In this document: positions 35,107-43,316 of the stretch, piece after piece
Position numbering within the stretch: the stretch's first letter is position 1
Layout of the letters: the number at the start of each line of letters is the position of its first letter
From: Jiulongibacter sp024742395
GTDB taxonomy: Bacteria > Bacteroidota > Bacteroidia > Cytophagales > Spirosomataceae
Direction of reading: 5' to 3'
Assembly: GCA_965249455.1 (NCBI GenBank)
Contig: OZ252236.1
Span: forward strand, 4,216,001-4,280,000
Length of the DNA stretch: 64,000 nt
Notes under the pieces: model-generated
The model's database searches: none
Told to the model about the DNA's origin: nothing
What the model saw: the letters and a program-made list of their open reading frames with translations, nothing else
Position numbers and translations under genes: made by a program

Positions 35107-35984
35107 AACACATTGCGATAATACTTCCACTTTTTATTTTTTCAATTTCAGCATTTGCAGTACCTATCTCTATTCCAAATGCTTCATTTGAGGCTTTCCT
35201 CGTTAATGAGGGATTTGATAGCGATGGGTTAGTAAATGGCCAAATGGCTGACACCGACGTTTTATCAATGACCAATCTCAATTGTGCGAACGATTTGAGT
35301 ATTACTGGTAATGTTGATCTAAAAGAATTTTCTAACCTTGAAGCCATAAATATAAGAGGGTCAGGAATAGGTTCCATAGATATCACTGGCCTTATAAGCT
35401 TAGTTCATTTAGATATTGGTGGGCCCAATATTATCACTGTGGACTTGAGTACAAATACCAGCCTTGAATTTCTGGGATTATGGGAAGGAATTGAATATAT
35501 TGACTTAAGTCAAAACCTAAATTTGATTAATTTTTATGCCTCATTCACAGAATTAAAATTTCTGGATTTATCGAACAATATTAACATAACCTGGTGTCAG
35601 ATAACTAATAACAGCCAACTTGGCAGAATTAAATTACATACTGATGTTGGATCCTACTCAAGTAGTGTTGGCATCTTTAATAACCCTGCCCTTTTCTGCA
35701 TTGAGGTAAATGACATGATTCTTGCACTGAATAATTTTAATTCACTCATTTGGTTGATTAGTGGAACACATTCTTTACCCAACCCGTCAAATCCCTTTAG
35801 TTTAAGTTGCCCATCTACACCTTCAACTACCGCACTTGTTCTTAAACCCAACCTGTTAGAATTACCTAGGCAAAGCAATACAGAGATTACAGCCTTAACC
35901 AGTACAAAACCAGGAAGTTTGGTATGGAGCACTGATGATAATTGCGTCAAAGTCTATAACGGCACTTCATGGAATTGCTTATAA
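35103..35984 (+). CDS. Secreted LRR-like protein with C-terminal shared tag
   Basis: 293 residues. A signal peptide (1-19) is followed by a leucine-rich-repeat-like region: LSMTNLNCANDLSITGNVDL, LEAINIRGSGIGSIDITGL, LVHLDIGGP and LKFLDLSNNINIT, each about 20-24 residues (given in part). The last 50 residues are a separate module ending SLVWSTDDNCVKVYNGTSWNCL (cited in part) that reappears in the next protein. No T9SS domain of the usual type is visible. Coupled to the LytTR regulator by a four-base overlap. A surface or adhesion role is an inference. Confidence 0.78.
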   Translation: MKHIAIILPLFIFSISAFAVPISIPNASFEAFLVNEGFDSDGLVNGQMADTDVLSMTNLNCANDLSITGNVDLKEFSNLEAINIRGSGIGSIDITGLISLVHLDIGGPNIITVDLSTNTSLEFLGLWEGIEYIDLSQNLNLINFYASFTELKFLDLSNNINITWCQITNNSQLGRIKLHTDVGSYSSSVGIFNNPALFCIEVNDMILALNNFNSLIWLISGTHSLPNPSNPFSLSCPSTPSTTALVLKPNLLELPRQSNTEITALTSTKPGSLVWSTDDNCVKVYNGTSWNCL

Positions 35985-35995
35985 CCAAAAAAATT

Positions 35996-36580
35996 ATGAA
36001 AAAACTTACATGTCTCTCACTTTTGTTCCTGGGGTTGCTATCCAAATCATTTTCTCAGGAAATCGAAGCTACTTTCCCCGGTGGAAGCATGGGGGTAATG
36101 GTTCAATGGGGAAACAGCTCTGCAACACCCGCATTAGACTCTGGCACCAACAAATATGTTCTTTGGGTAAGCTCAATTAGTTTTCAAACATTGATGTACA
36201 GGCAAAATGGATATTGGTACATCTGGATAGCTCAGTTTGGTCAATACGGCGGAGATTATGGAAAATGGAAATATCCCATTCAAAGTACTGCGGCCGACCC
36301 TCCATGTACAGGAACCTGGGAGTTTTATCCTCCCGGAAGCTCAACCACCAACGGGCAAACCCGTGATTTCACCATGGTGCCAACTAATGGAGCTGTTTGC
36401 TCCGTACCACCTCCTCCATCTGTTCAGTCAACCATTCTGGCACCCACCGGCTTAACATTGCCACAGCTTTATAACACGCAAATTTTTGGAATCACCTCTC
36501 CTCAACCCGGACAAATGGTTTGGAGTATTGATGATAATTGCGTAAAAGTTTATAATGGCACTTCCTGGAATTGCCTCTAA
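35996..36580 (+). CDS. Secreted protein with the same C-terminal tag as its neighbour
   Basis: 194 residues with a signal peptide (1-21, ending SFSQ) and an unrecognised, Tyr/Trp- and Gly-rich body (YRQNGYWYIWIAQFGQYGG). It ends in the same module as the preceding protein (MVWSIDDNCVKVYNGTSW and NCL), although the bodies of the two proteins do not resemble each other. The start is the ATG at 35996; the upstream open frame is inside the previous gene. The module resembles the collar-like VYNGTxW domains common in Bacteroidota surface proteins, but I cannot assign it. Confidence 0.7.
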   Translation: MKKLTCLSLLFLGLLSKSFSQEIEATFPGGSMGVMVQWGNSSATPALDSGTNKYVLWVSSISFQTLMYRQNGYWYIWIAQFGQYGGDYGKWKYPIQSTAADPPCTGTWEFYPPGSSTTNGQTRDFTMVPTNGAVCSVPPPPSVQSTILAPTGLTLPQLYNTQIFGITSPQPGQMVWSIDDNCVKVYNGTSWNCL

Positions 36581-36596
36581 CTTATTTCGAATCTCT

Positions 36597-36641
36597 GGGT
36601 TGAAATTTTTGTTCTATCTTCACGAACAAAGATTTCAACCC
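36597..36641. repeat. 18-bp inverted repeat ending one base before the acyl-CoA dehydrogenase start
   Basis: Left arm 36597-36614 (GGGTTGAAATTTTTGTTC) and right arm 36624-36641 (GAACAAAGATTTCAACCC) pair over 18 bases with one G-T wobble and a 9-base loop. The ATG is at 36643. There is no T-run, so it is not a normal terminator. It may be an operator for a dimeric regulator, or an mRNA hairpin that hides the start codon. Confidence 0.8.
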
Positions 36642-36642
36642 C

Positions 36643-38946
36643 ATGACATATTCCCCTGGCATCATTTCGGTGCTTCCTCTTTTCTACATTGGCTGGTCTG
36701 ACTCAGTTTTGAGTCCTTCTGAAATGAAAATGATTCAAGATCAGATCAATCAGATGACCTTTTTAAGCAAAGAAGAACAAAAAACACTCTTAAAATGGAC
36801 AGATCAGAAAAATCCCCCAGATGAGGAGACATTTAAAAATTGGCTGATTGAAATAAAAAAGGAAGCTGCAAAGCTCAATATTTCTTCAAAGGTTTCTCTG
36901 GTAGATTTGGGTATTCAGATGGCCAAGGCTTCTTCCGGAACTAAAAGTGAACAAATCTGGGATTCGCCAAAAGTAAAGAATTCCATCAAAGAACTGGAGG
37001 CTGCTTTAGGAGTCAGTCATCAGCTTTCTCAATTAACCTTTTACCAGGCTGTTTTGCCGGAAATAAGTTCGGGCCTAGTAGAAGAGAAAAGCTTTGACCC
37101 GGCAAGTATTCAGAGAATTCTTGACGGTAAATATGCTGAACTAAAAAGTAAGACTAAAAAACTCATCATGGATGATTTCTTTGAGGTACCGTATGATTTG
37201 AAGGAAAAGGATGCCCTCAGATTAAAGATTCTGGAGCAATGCAAAGCCGTAGCAATGCAAGGATATGGAGCTTACGCTTATCCAGAGGAATATGGTGGAG
37301 CAAATTCTCCTGGTGGAAACGTCGCCATTTTTGAAACTATGGCCATGGGCAATATCAGTCTCCTGGTGAAGTTTGGAGTTCAGTTTGGCCTTTTTGGGGG
37401 AGCCATTTTGCAGTTGGGCACAAAGAAACATCACGATAAATATCTGACTAAAACAGGAACCTTGGAATTACCCGGCTGTTTTGCCATGACAGAAACCGGT
37501 CATGGAAGTAACGTTCGGGGTTTAGAAACTACAGCTACGTATAATCCAGAGGATAAAACCATCACAATAAACTCACCTACAGTACATGCAGGTAAAGAAT
37601 ACATTGGTAATGCATTGCATTCAAAAATGGCCGTTGTTTTTGCACAGCTTATTGTAGGTTCAGAAAATCACGGTATACATGCCGTAATGGTACCACTCAG
37701 AAACGATCAACATGAAACATTGCCCGGTATTACCGTAAAAGATAATGGCTACAAAATGGGTCTTAATGGCGTAGATAACGGTCGCATTTGGTTTGATCAG
37801 GTCAAAGTGCCTTTAGAGAATCTTTTGGATAAGTATGGTGGTATAACAGAGGATGGACTTTATGAAAGTAGCATTCAAAAGGAATCGAAAAGGTTTTTCA
37901 CCATGCTGGGAGCTCTGGTAGGCGGTAGAGTATCAGTGGCTGCTGCATCCAATACTGCTGCCAAAAAATCGCTTGATATCGCTATAAGATATGCCTTGAA
38001 AAGAAGACAATTTGAATCTGGTATTGAAGAAACTGAGACTCTGATTCTTGATTACCCTACCCATCAGGAAAGATTGTTCCCCTTGATTGCCAAATCCTAT
38101 GCCTTGAATTTTGCTCTTGAGTCTTTAAGAGAAAAATTTGAAAAAGAGTATTATTCCACAGATAAACGAGAGGTAGAAACTTTGGCCGCTGGCCTCAAAA
38201 GTTATGCCTCCTGGCATGCAACTGATACCATACAGGAATGTAGAGAAGCCTGTGGCGGAAAAGGCTATTTAACTGAAAACGAGTTTACTGATTTAAAAGC
38301 AGACACAGATATATTTACCACTTTTGAAGGCGATAATTATGTGTTACTACAGCTGGTAGCTAAGGCTCTACTAACAGATCTTAAACAAGAATTTAACGAT
38401 GGAGGCTTTTTGGCAGTGGCCAGGCATGTTATGAGCAGGATTAGTACTTCGGCTAAAACCCTGAACCCCCTTTCTTCAAGAAACACCAATGCAGAGCATT
38501 TGCTCAGCACTGATTTCCAGATGGATGCACTCGAATTCAGAGAGCAAAAACTTTTATTCAGCCTTTCAGACAGAATGCGGAGTTTCATAGGCAAAAAACT
38601 CAATCCCAATGATATCTTCTTAAAGACACAGTCACATATGATTGTTTTGGCCAATGCCCAAATCGAAAAATATATTTACTCCGAATTTAAAAGTGGGATA
38701 GATAAATTAAACGATAGCCCGGAGAAGAAAGCTCTTGTTTTAATGCTCAATACGTTTGCCCTGGATGCCATTCATCGGGATAAAGGCTGGTTTTTAGAGA
38801 ATGATTACCTAAGTGGCGACAAGTCAAAAGCTATCAGGAAGGTTTTACACGGTCTTTACAGGCAAATACGGCCAGTGGCAGGTCAATATGTAGAAGCATT
38901 TGGTATCCCGAAAGTGCTTAGGAGGGCACAGATTGTCAATGGCTAA
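36643..38946 (+). CDS. ACOX-like acyl-CoA dehydrogenase
   Basis: 767 residues, FAD-dependent oxidation of acyl-CoA. The middle part is the acyl-CoA dehydrogenase/oxidase core with GCFAMTETGHGSNVRG (substrate and FAD loop), HAGKEYIGNALHSKMAVVFAQ in part, and ECREACGGKGYLTENEF (with the catalytic Glu of the ACOX type nearby). An N-terminal extension of about 130 residues and a long C-terminal domain make it larger than normal dehydrogenases and similar to peroxisomal acyl-CoA oxidases. Cytoplasmic. Its last eight bases overlap the start of a dihydrofolate reductase-like gene. It is preceded by a notable 18-bp hairpin. Confidence 0.85.
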   Translation: MTYSPGIISVLPLFYIGWSDSVLSPSEMKMIQDQINQMTFLSKEEQKTLLKWTDQKNPPDEETFKNWLIEIKKEAAKLNISSKVSLVDLGIQMAKASSGTKSEQIWDSPKVKNSIKELEAALGVSHQLSQLTFYQAVLPEISSGLVEEKSFDPASIQRILDGKYAELKSKTKKLIMDDFFEVPYDLKEKDALRLKILEQCKAVAMQGYGAYAYPEEYGGANSPGGNVAIFETMAMGNISLLVKFGVQFGLFGGAILQLGTKKHHDKYLTKTGTLELPGCFAMTETGHGSNVRGLETTATYNPEDKTITINSPTVHAGKEYIGNALHSKMAVVFAQLIVGSENHGIHAVMVPLRNDQHETLPGITVKDNGYKMGLNGVDNGRIWFDQVKVPLENLLDKYGGITEDGLYESSIQKESKRFFTMLGALVGGRVSVAAASNTAAKKSLDIAIRYALKRRQFESGIEETETLILDYPTHQERLFPLIAKSYALNFALESLREKFEKEYYSTDKREVETLAAGLKSYASWHATDTIQECREACGGKGYLTENEFTDLKADTDIFTTFEGDNYVLLQLVAKALLTDLKQEFNDGGFLAVARHVMSRISTSAKTLNPLSSRNTNAEHLLSTDFQMDALEFREQKLLFSLSDRMRSFIGKKLNPNDIFLKTQSHMIVLANAQIEKYIYSEFKSGIDKLNDSPEKKALVLMLNTFALDAIHRDKGWFLENDYLSGDKSKAIRKVLHGLYRQIRPVAGQYVEAFGIPKVLRRAQIVNG

Positions 38947-39436
38947 GATTTCGATTATTGCGGCTATGAGCCAAAACCGAGCCATAGGAAACCAAGGATC
39001 ATTGCCCTGGCCTGAACCTATTCCAGCTGACTGGGAGCATTTAGGAAAAGTAACTGAAGGCTGCCAAATGATCATGGGTAGAAAAAGTTACGAAGACAAC
39101 CATAGAGTATCATCAAAGGCCGGAAACTATGTGGTTAGTAGTCAATCAAACCTTGAACTTGATGAAGGTTTTCAGCAAGTGGGCTCTTTAAAAGAGGCCC
39201 TGGAGTTAACCCGGAAACAAAAGGAAGTTTTTGTAATTGGCGGTAACTCGCTTTTTGAAGAAGCTATACTACTTTGTGATAACCTTTATTTGACCGAGGT
39301 TCAAGAGAATTTTGAAGGAGATACTTTTTTCCCGGAGTTTGATTCTTCAGCATTTAAGACTGAGTACGCCATTAATTTTGCGGTTTCTGATGAAAGCCCC
39401 TACCCCATGGTGATTAAGAAAATGGTCAGAGTATGA
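38939..39436 (+). CDS. folA: Dihydrofolate reductase-like protein
   Basis: 165 residues with a DHFR fold: ISIIAAMSQNRAIGNQGSLPW (abbreviated) and a NADPH-site MGRKSYED, then VFVIGGNSLFEEA and EGDTFFPEF at the end. The segment after MGRKSYED lacks the usual IGRPLPGR-type sequence and the active-site Asp is in PADWEHL, so it is divergent and could be a DHFR-like (YcdX/RibD-related) protein. The start at 38939 overlaps the upstream stop. It may be the main folate reductase, but that is not certain. Confidence 0.78.
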   Translation: MAKISIIAAMSQNRAIGNQGSLPWPEPIPADWEHLGKVTEGCQMIMGRKSYEDNHRVSSKAGNYVVSSQSNLELDEGFQQVGSLKEALELTRKQKEVFVIGGNSLFEEAILLCDNLYLTEVQENFEGDTFFPEFDSSAFKTEYAINFAVSDESPYPMVIKKMVRV

Positions 39437-39521
39437 GGATGTTTCATAACCTAAATCGGAGGATCAAATTGTTTTTCGATTCAAATACTTCAATAAAGCA
39501 AGATCAATCAGGCAGTCTGGC

Positions 39522-39529
39522 TAAATTTG
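39522..39529 (+). promoter_or_regulatory. Promoter -7 box of the ABC-F gene (leaderless transcript expected)
   Basis: TAAATTTG matches TAnnTTTG and ends four bases before the ATG at 39534. With initiation at the usual distance downstream, the mRNA would begin at or just before the start codon, giving a leaderless mRNA. The -33 TTG is not clear. Confidence 0.5.
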
Positions 39530-39533
39530 CCGC

Positions 39534-41402
39534 ATGAATTATTTATCCGCAGAGAATATTGGCAGAGACCTTGGTGAGAGATGGCTTTTTAAAGGACTCA
39601 CCTTTGGTATTCTACAAGGTGAAAAAGTGGCCTTAATTGGATCTAATGGCTCTGGTAAAACCACCCTGTTAAATATGGTAGCAGGGGTTACAGAAACAGA
39701 TGGCGGAGAAATCAGCATCAGAAAGGATATCAGAACCGGTTATCTGGAGCAAGACCCTGATCTGAATGAGCATCAGACTGTATTGGAAACTATTTTCAAT
39801 GCTGAGAATGAAATTACTACCGCTATTAAAAATTATGAAATAGCTACTGAGACCAACGATGTAGATCTGATGGCTACGGCTATTGAAACTCTCGATGCAC
39901 TTCAGGCATGGGATTACGAGGCAAAAGTGAAGCAAATTCTAGGTAAACTAGGTATTCACGATTTTGACAAACTTATTTCTCAACTCTCCGGTGGTCAAAG
40001 AAAGCGTGTGGCTCTGGCCAAGGTTTTAATAGATAATCCTGACTTTATTATTCTAGATGAGCCTACTAACCATCTGGATCTGGAAACTATCGAATGGCTA
40101 GAGGGCTATCTGGCCACCTCTAACACTACCCTCTTCCTTGTTACGCACGATCGTTATTTCCTGGATAAAGTATCAAACAGAATTATGGAATTGGCCAATA
40201 ATCAAATTCATAAATTCACCGGAAACTATGCGTACTATTTAGAGAAAAAAGCGGAGCGTGAGGCTATAGATGCTGTGGTGCAGGAGAAAAACCAACAGCG
40301 ATTGAAAAAAGAACTGGAATGGATGCGTAGACAACCCAAAGCCAGAACAACCAAAGCTCAGTACAGAATTGACGCTTTCCATGATCTAAAAGAAAAAACG
40401 AGTGGCCATAAGAAAGAAGAGAAAATAGAACTGAATGTCCGTACAGAAAGGATGGGCAAGAAGATTATTGAAATTCACGATATTTCAAAATCTTATAATG
40501 GCAAAACCTTTATTGACCATTTCAATTACACCTTTAAGCGAGGTGATAAAATAGGGATTGTAGGCAAGAACGGAATGGGTAAAACCACCATGCTGGATAT
40601 CATCATGGGTCTCACAAAACCAGACAGCGGAAAAGTAGTGAAAGGGGATACCATTAAAATTGGATATTACTCACAAGGAGGATTAGATTTTAGTGAAGAT
40701 CAGAAAGTAATTGACGCCATTAGAGAATACGCGGAGTTTGTGAAATTAGGCGATGGCAGAGAATTGTCTATTTCTGCATTTTTAACTATGTTCTTGTTTC
40801 CACCTAAAGTTCAGCACAACTATATTCATAAGCTATCTGGTGGCGAGAAAAGAAGATTACAGCTCATGAAGGTATTGGTACAAAGCCCAAACTTCCTTAT
40901 TCTGGATGAGCCAACCAATGACCTTGATATTGACACACTGAACGTGTTGGAGGAATTCCTGGAAGCATACTCCGGCTGTTTGCTGGTAGTATCTCACGAT
41001 AGATATTTCATGGATAAGATCATTGACCATGTCTTTGCTTTTGAAGGCGAAGGCTATATTAAAGATTTCCCCGGGAACTATACGGAATATAGAAATTACA
41101 AAGACGAGCAGGAAAAAGAGCAACAAGCAGAAGCAAAACCCAAGGAAGAAATAAAAGAAGAGAAGGCTGCGGTAGTTACAGAAGAAAAGAAGAAACTGAG
41201 CTATAAAGAAAAGAGGGAGTTTGAACAATTGGAGAAAGATATGGCAGCTATGGAGAAAAGAAAAAGAGAGATTATTGAACTCATGAATGGCGGCGAAACA
41301 GATTTTGAAAAACTGCATGCACTTGGTGCCGAGTTAGAAAATATCAAATCCTCACTGGAAGAAAAAGAATTCAGATGGCTAGAACTCTCTGAGCTTGCTT
41401 GA
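39534..41402 (+). CDS. ABC-F family ATPase (Uup-like)
   Basis: 622 residues, soluble, two ABC cassettes with no membrane domain. Walker A loops GSNGSGKTT (about 36) and GKNGMGKTT (about 348), signatures LSGGQRKRV and LSGGEKRRL, and Walker B DEPTNHLDLE and DEPTNDLDID are all present. A charged inter-domain linker and a C-terminal coiled coil (lysine- and glutamate-rich) follow. Proteins of this type act on ribosomes or DNA; the coiled-coil end and absence of a resistance-type linker favour Uup. It stands alone downstream of folA. Confidence 0.9.
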   Translation: MNYLSAENIGRDLGERWLFKGLTFGILQGEKVALIGSNGSGKTTLLNMVAGVTETDGGEISIRKDIRTGYLEQDPDLNEHQTVLETIFNAENEITTAIKNYEIATETNDVDLMATAIETLDALQAWDYEAKVKQILGKLGIHDFDKLISQLSGGQRKRVALAKVLIDNPDFIILDEPTNHLDLETIEWLEGYLATSNTTLFLVTHDRYFLDKVSNRIMELANNQIHKFTGNYAYYLEKKAEREAIDAVVQEKNQQRLKKELEWMRRQPKARTTKAQYRIDAFHDLKEKTSGHKKEEKIELNVRTERMGKKIIEIHDISKSYNGKTFIDHFNYTFKRGDKIGIVGKNGMGKTTMLDIIMGLTKPDSGKVVKGDTIKIGYYSQGGLDFSEDQKVIDAIREYAEFVKLGDGRELSISAFLTMFLFPPKVQHNYIHKLSGGEKRRLQLMKVLVQSPNFLILDEPTNDLDIDTLNVLEEFLEAYSGCLLVVSHDRYFMDKIIDHVFAFEGEGYIKDFPGNYTEYRNYKDEQEKEQQAEAKPKEEIKEEKAAVVTEEKKKLSYKEKREFEQLEKDMAAMEKRKREIIELMNGGETDFEKLHALGAELENIKSSLEEKEFRWLELSELA

Positions 41403-41498
41403 TATTTTATGTGTGATAACTATTCTTAATTTCTTTATAATTGAAAAAGGTTTTCATTTCTGAGGAATCCCTTTATTTTTACGCAAAAGCCACCACTC

Positions 41499-42149
41499 AT
41501 GGAAAGCGTCGTAGACTTTTTTCAATATTTAACTAACTCAGAAGAGATAATTCAAACAGGAGGACTCATAGCCATTGTGCTGATAGTCTTCATTGAAAAT
41601 GGTCTGTTTTTTGGGTTTTTCCTGCCAGGAGACTACCTCCTGTTCTTGTCTGGAGTATTCTGTGGACTGGGCATTTTGACTGTCAATTTTTACCTTCTTT
41701 TATTGGCCGTTTTTGCAGCGGCGGTTTTGGGCTCATTTACAGGTTATTTTTTTGGTTTCTATTTTGGCGAAGCCCTGGAGTATAAAGAAGAAAATATCTT
41801 TTTTAAGAAAAGGTATCTTATCAGAACTAAGAAATACTTTGAGAAATACGGAAGCAGAACGCTCATTATAGCCCGTTTTCTACCTATTATAAGAACCTTT
41901 GCCCCTATTCTGGCGGGTTTAGTAAAAATGAAACCATTTACCTTTTCAATTTATAATGTGGTAGGTGCTGTTTTATGGGTAGGTGGCCTGGTATCAAGTG
42001 GTCATTATTTAGGGGTGCATTTTCCTGGCATAATTGATTATGTACATTACATTATTCTCTTCTTTTTAGCCATTACCACTTTTACGGTTATTAAAGGTTA
42101 TCTCTCTGCTAAGCAGGAGATTGAAACTGATCTGGATAAAGGGAAATAA
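41499..42149 (+). CDS. DedA family membrane protein
   Basis: 216 residues with about five hydrophobic segments. The DedA signature is visible as FFLPGDYLLFLSGVFCGLG and KYGSRTLIIARFLPIIRTFAPILAG, quoted in part (FLPGDYLL and ARFLPIIRT). These proteins are half-transporters of undecaprenyl phosphate or related lipids. Its C-terminal part is charged and cytoplasmic. It converges on the OmpA-like gene; I see no clear terminator between them, only a C-rich stretch. Confidence 0.9.
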   Translation: MESVVDFFQYLTNSEEIIQTGGLIAIVLIVFIENGLFFGFFLPGDYLLFLSGVFCGLGILTVNFYLLLLAVFAAAVLGSFTGYFFGFYFGEALEYKEENIFFKKRYLIRTKKYFEKYGSRTLIIARFLPIIRTFAPILAGLVKMKPFTFSIYNVVGAVLWVGGLVSSGHYLGVHFPGIIDYVHYIILFFLAITTFTVIKGYLSAKQEIETDLDKGK

Positions 42150-42208
42150 AAAAGAGCCCCCAGCTTTTACACCAGAGGCCCCAGATTATAAAAAAGGAAC
42201 ACACATTT

Positions 42209-43123
42209 TTATTTGTTCGCCAGATCCGGATTTAAAAGATCATAAAACTGATCTAGTTTTGGCATTAAGATGATTCTTGTCCTTCTGTTGATAGCCTTGT
42301 TTTGAGGCGTATCATTCGGCATTAACTTATTAAACTCACCACGCCCGGCAGCAATTAACCTGTTAGGATCAATGTTGTAACGGGTCTGAAGAACTCTAAC
42401 TACTGAGGTAGCTCTCTTTACACTCAGATCCCAGTTGTCCTCTAAAACATCTGTCTGAATAGGTGTGTTATCTGTGTAACCTTCTACCATTACTTCAAGA
42501 TCAGGTCTTGACTTAATGATTTTAGCAATTTTACCTAACACCTCGTTTGCACGTGCAGTTAATTTATAGCTGCCAGAATTGTACATCATTGCATCTGAAA
42601 GGTTAATCATCACCACCGTTTTGTCTACCTTAATTTCTACGTCTTTGTCATCAAGGTCAAGACCAATACTGCTCTTCAGGTTCACTGCCAAAGCCAGATT
42701 AATAGAATCGACCTTTGTCTTCGCTGCTTGCAATAATCTGATGTATTTGTCTTTTTCTCCCAGCTGAGTCAATGTTTTGTCAATGTTGCTGTTCGCAGTT
42801 TTTGACAATACGGTAAGACCCTCTACCTGAATTAACTGTTGATCTCTGTTTTTCTGAAGATCTGCCACCTGAGCTCTTAAGTCACTAATTTGCTCTTCAC
42901 GTAGTTTAATTACACTGCTTGACTCCACCTTATTTGAGCTTAAATCGCTCTGAAGTTTTACATTTTGCCTATTGGCACTTGCCAGTTCTTCATTACACTT
43001 AGAAAGACTGGCGTCAGACTGACTTAGTTTTGACTGGATATCCACATACTTTTTCTTACTCACGCAAGAAACCATGCTACCGGCAGCCAAAAAAGAAATC
43101 AAAACCCATTTAAGACTTTTCAT
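42209..43123 (-). CDS. OmpA-family peptidoglycan-associated lipoprotein with coiled coil
   Basis: 304 residues. Lipobox SMVSCVS (Cys about 20), then a long coiled-coil region (about 25-130; many Gln, Ser, Lys and heptad-like leucines), then an OmpA domain (about 165-285) with the peptidoglycan-binding EGYTDNTPIQ and AAGRGEFNKLMPNDTPQNKAINRRTRI region (here cited as NKAINRRTR). It anchors the outer membrane to the wall. The ATG at 43123 is used; an in-frame TTG two codons earlier is unlikely. Confidence 0.88.
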   Translation of the reverse strand: MKSLKWVLISFLAAGSMVSCVSKKKYVDIQSKLSQSDASLSKCNEELASANRQNVKLQSDLSSNKVESSSVIKLREEQISDLRAQVADLQKNRDQQLIQVEGLTVLSKTANSNIDKTLTQLGEKDKYIRLLQAAKTKVDSINLALAVNLKSSIGLDLDDKDVEIKVDKTVVMINLSDAMMYNSGSYKLTARANEVLGKIAKIIKSRPDLEVMVEGYTDNTPIQTDVLEDNWDLSVKRATSVVRVLQTRYNIDPNRLIAAGRGEFNKLMPNDTPQNKAINRRTRIILMPKLDQFYDLLNPDLANK

Positions 43124-43171
43124 TTTCAATTGTATTTGATTGTTTGTTTAAATAAAATAACCGTTTGCCCT

Positions 43172-43191
43172 TTGGCTTTGTATCAAGCCAA
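43172..43191 (-). promoter_or_regulatory. Leader hairpin upstream of the OmpA-like gene
   Basis: TTGGCTT, six bases, AAGCCAA (7-bp stem), about 50 bases before the OmpA ATG. A stabilising 5' UTR hairpin is common for abundant envelope-protein mRNAs; this interpretation is an inference and the stem is short. Confidence 0.3.
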
Positions 43192-43316
43192 TGGGACAGG
43201 TTAAATCTCAAAAGGTTCTTTGTAGAATGTGTTTCCTTTATAATCTTTATCGACTTAACAGATACAAAGAAATAACTATAAGCTTTATTTCAGCTTAAGT
43301 AGCCCTTAAATAAAAC

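Noticed and set aside
34887..35386. Antisense frames opposite the LytTR and LRR genes
   Set aside because: They oppose well-supported genes and have no start-site signals or family features.
42150..42208. Possible terminator between dedA and the OmpA-like gene
   Set aside because: The repeat AGCCCCCAG ... GGCCCCAG is C-rich on the same strand in both places and cannot pair.
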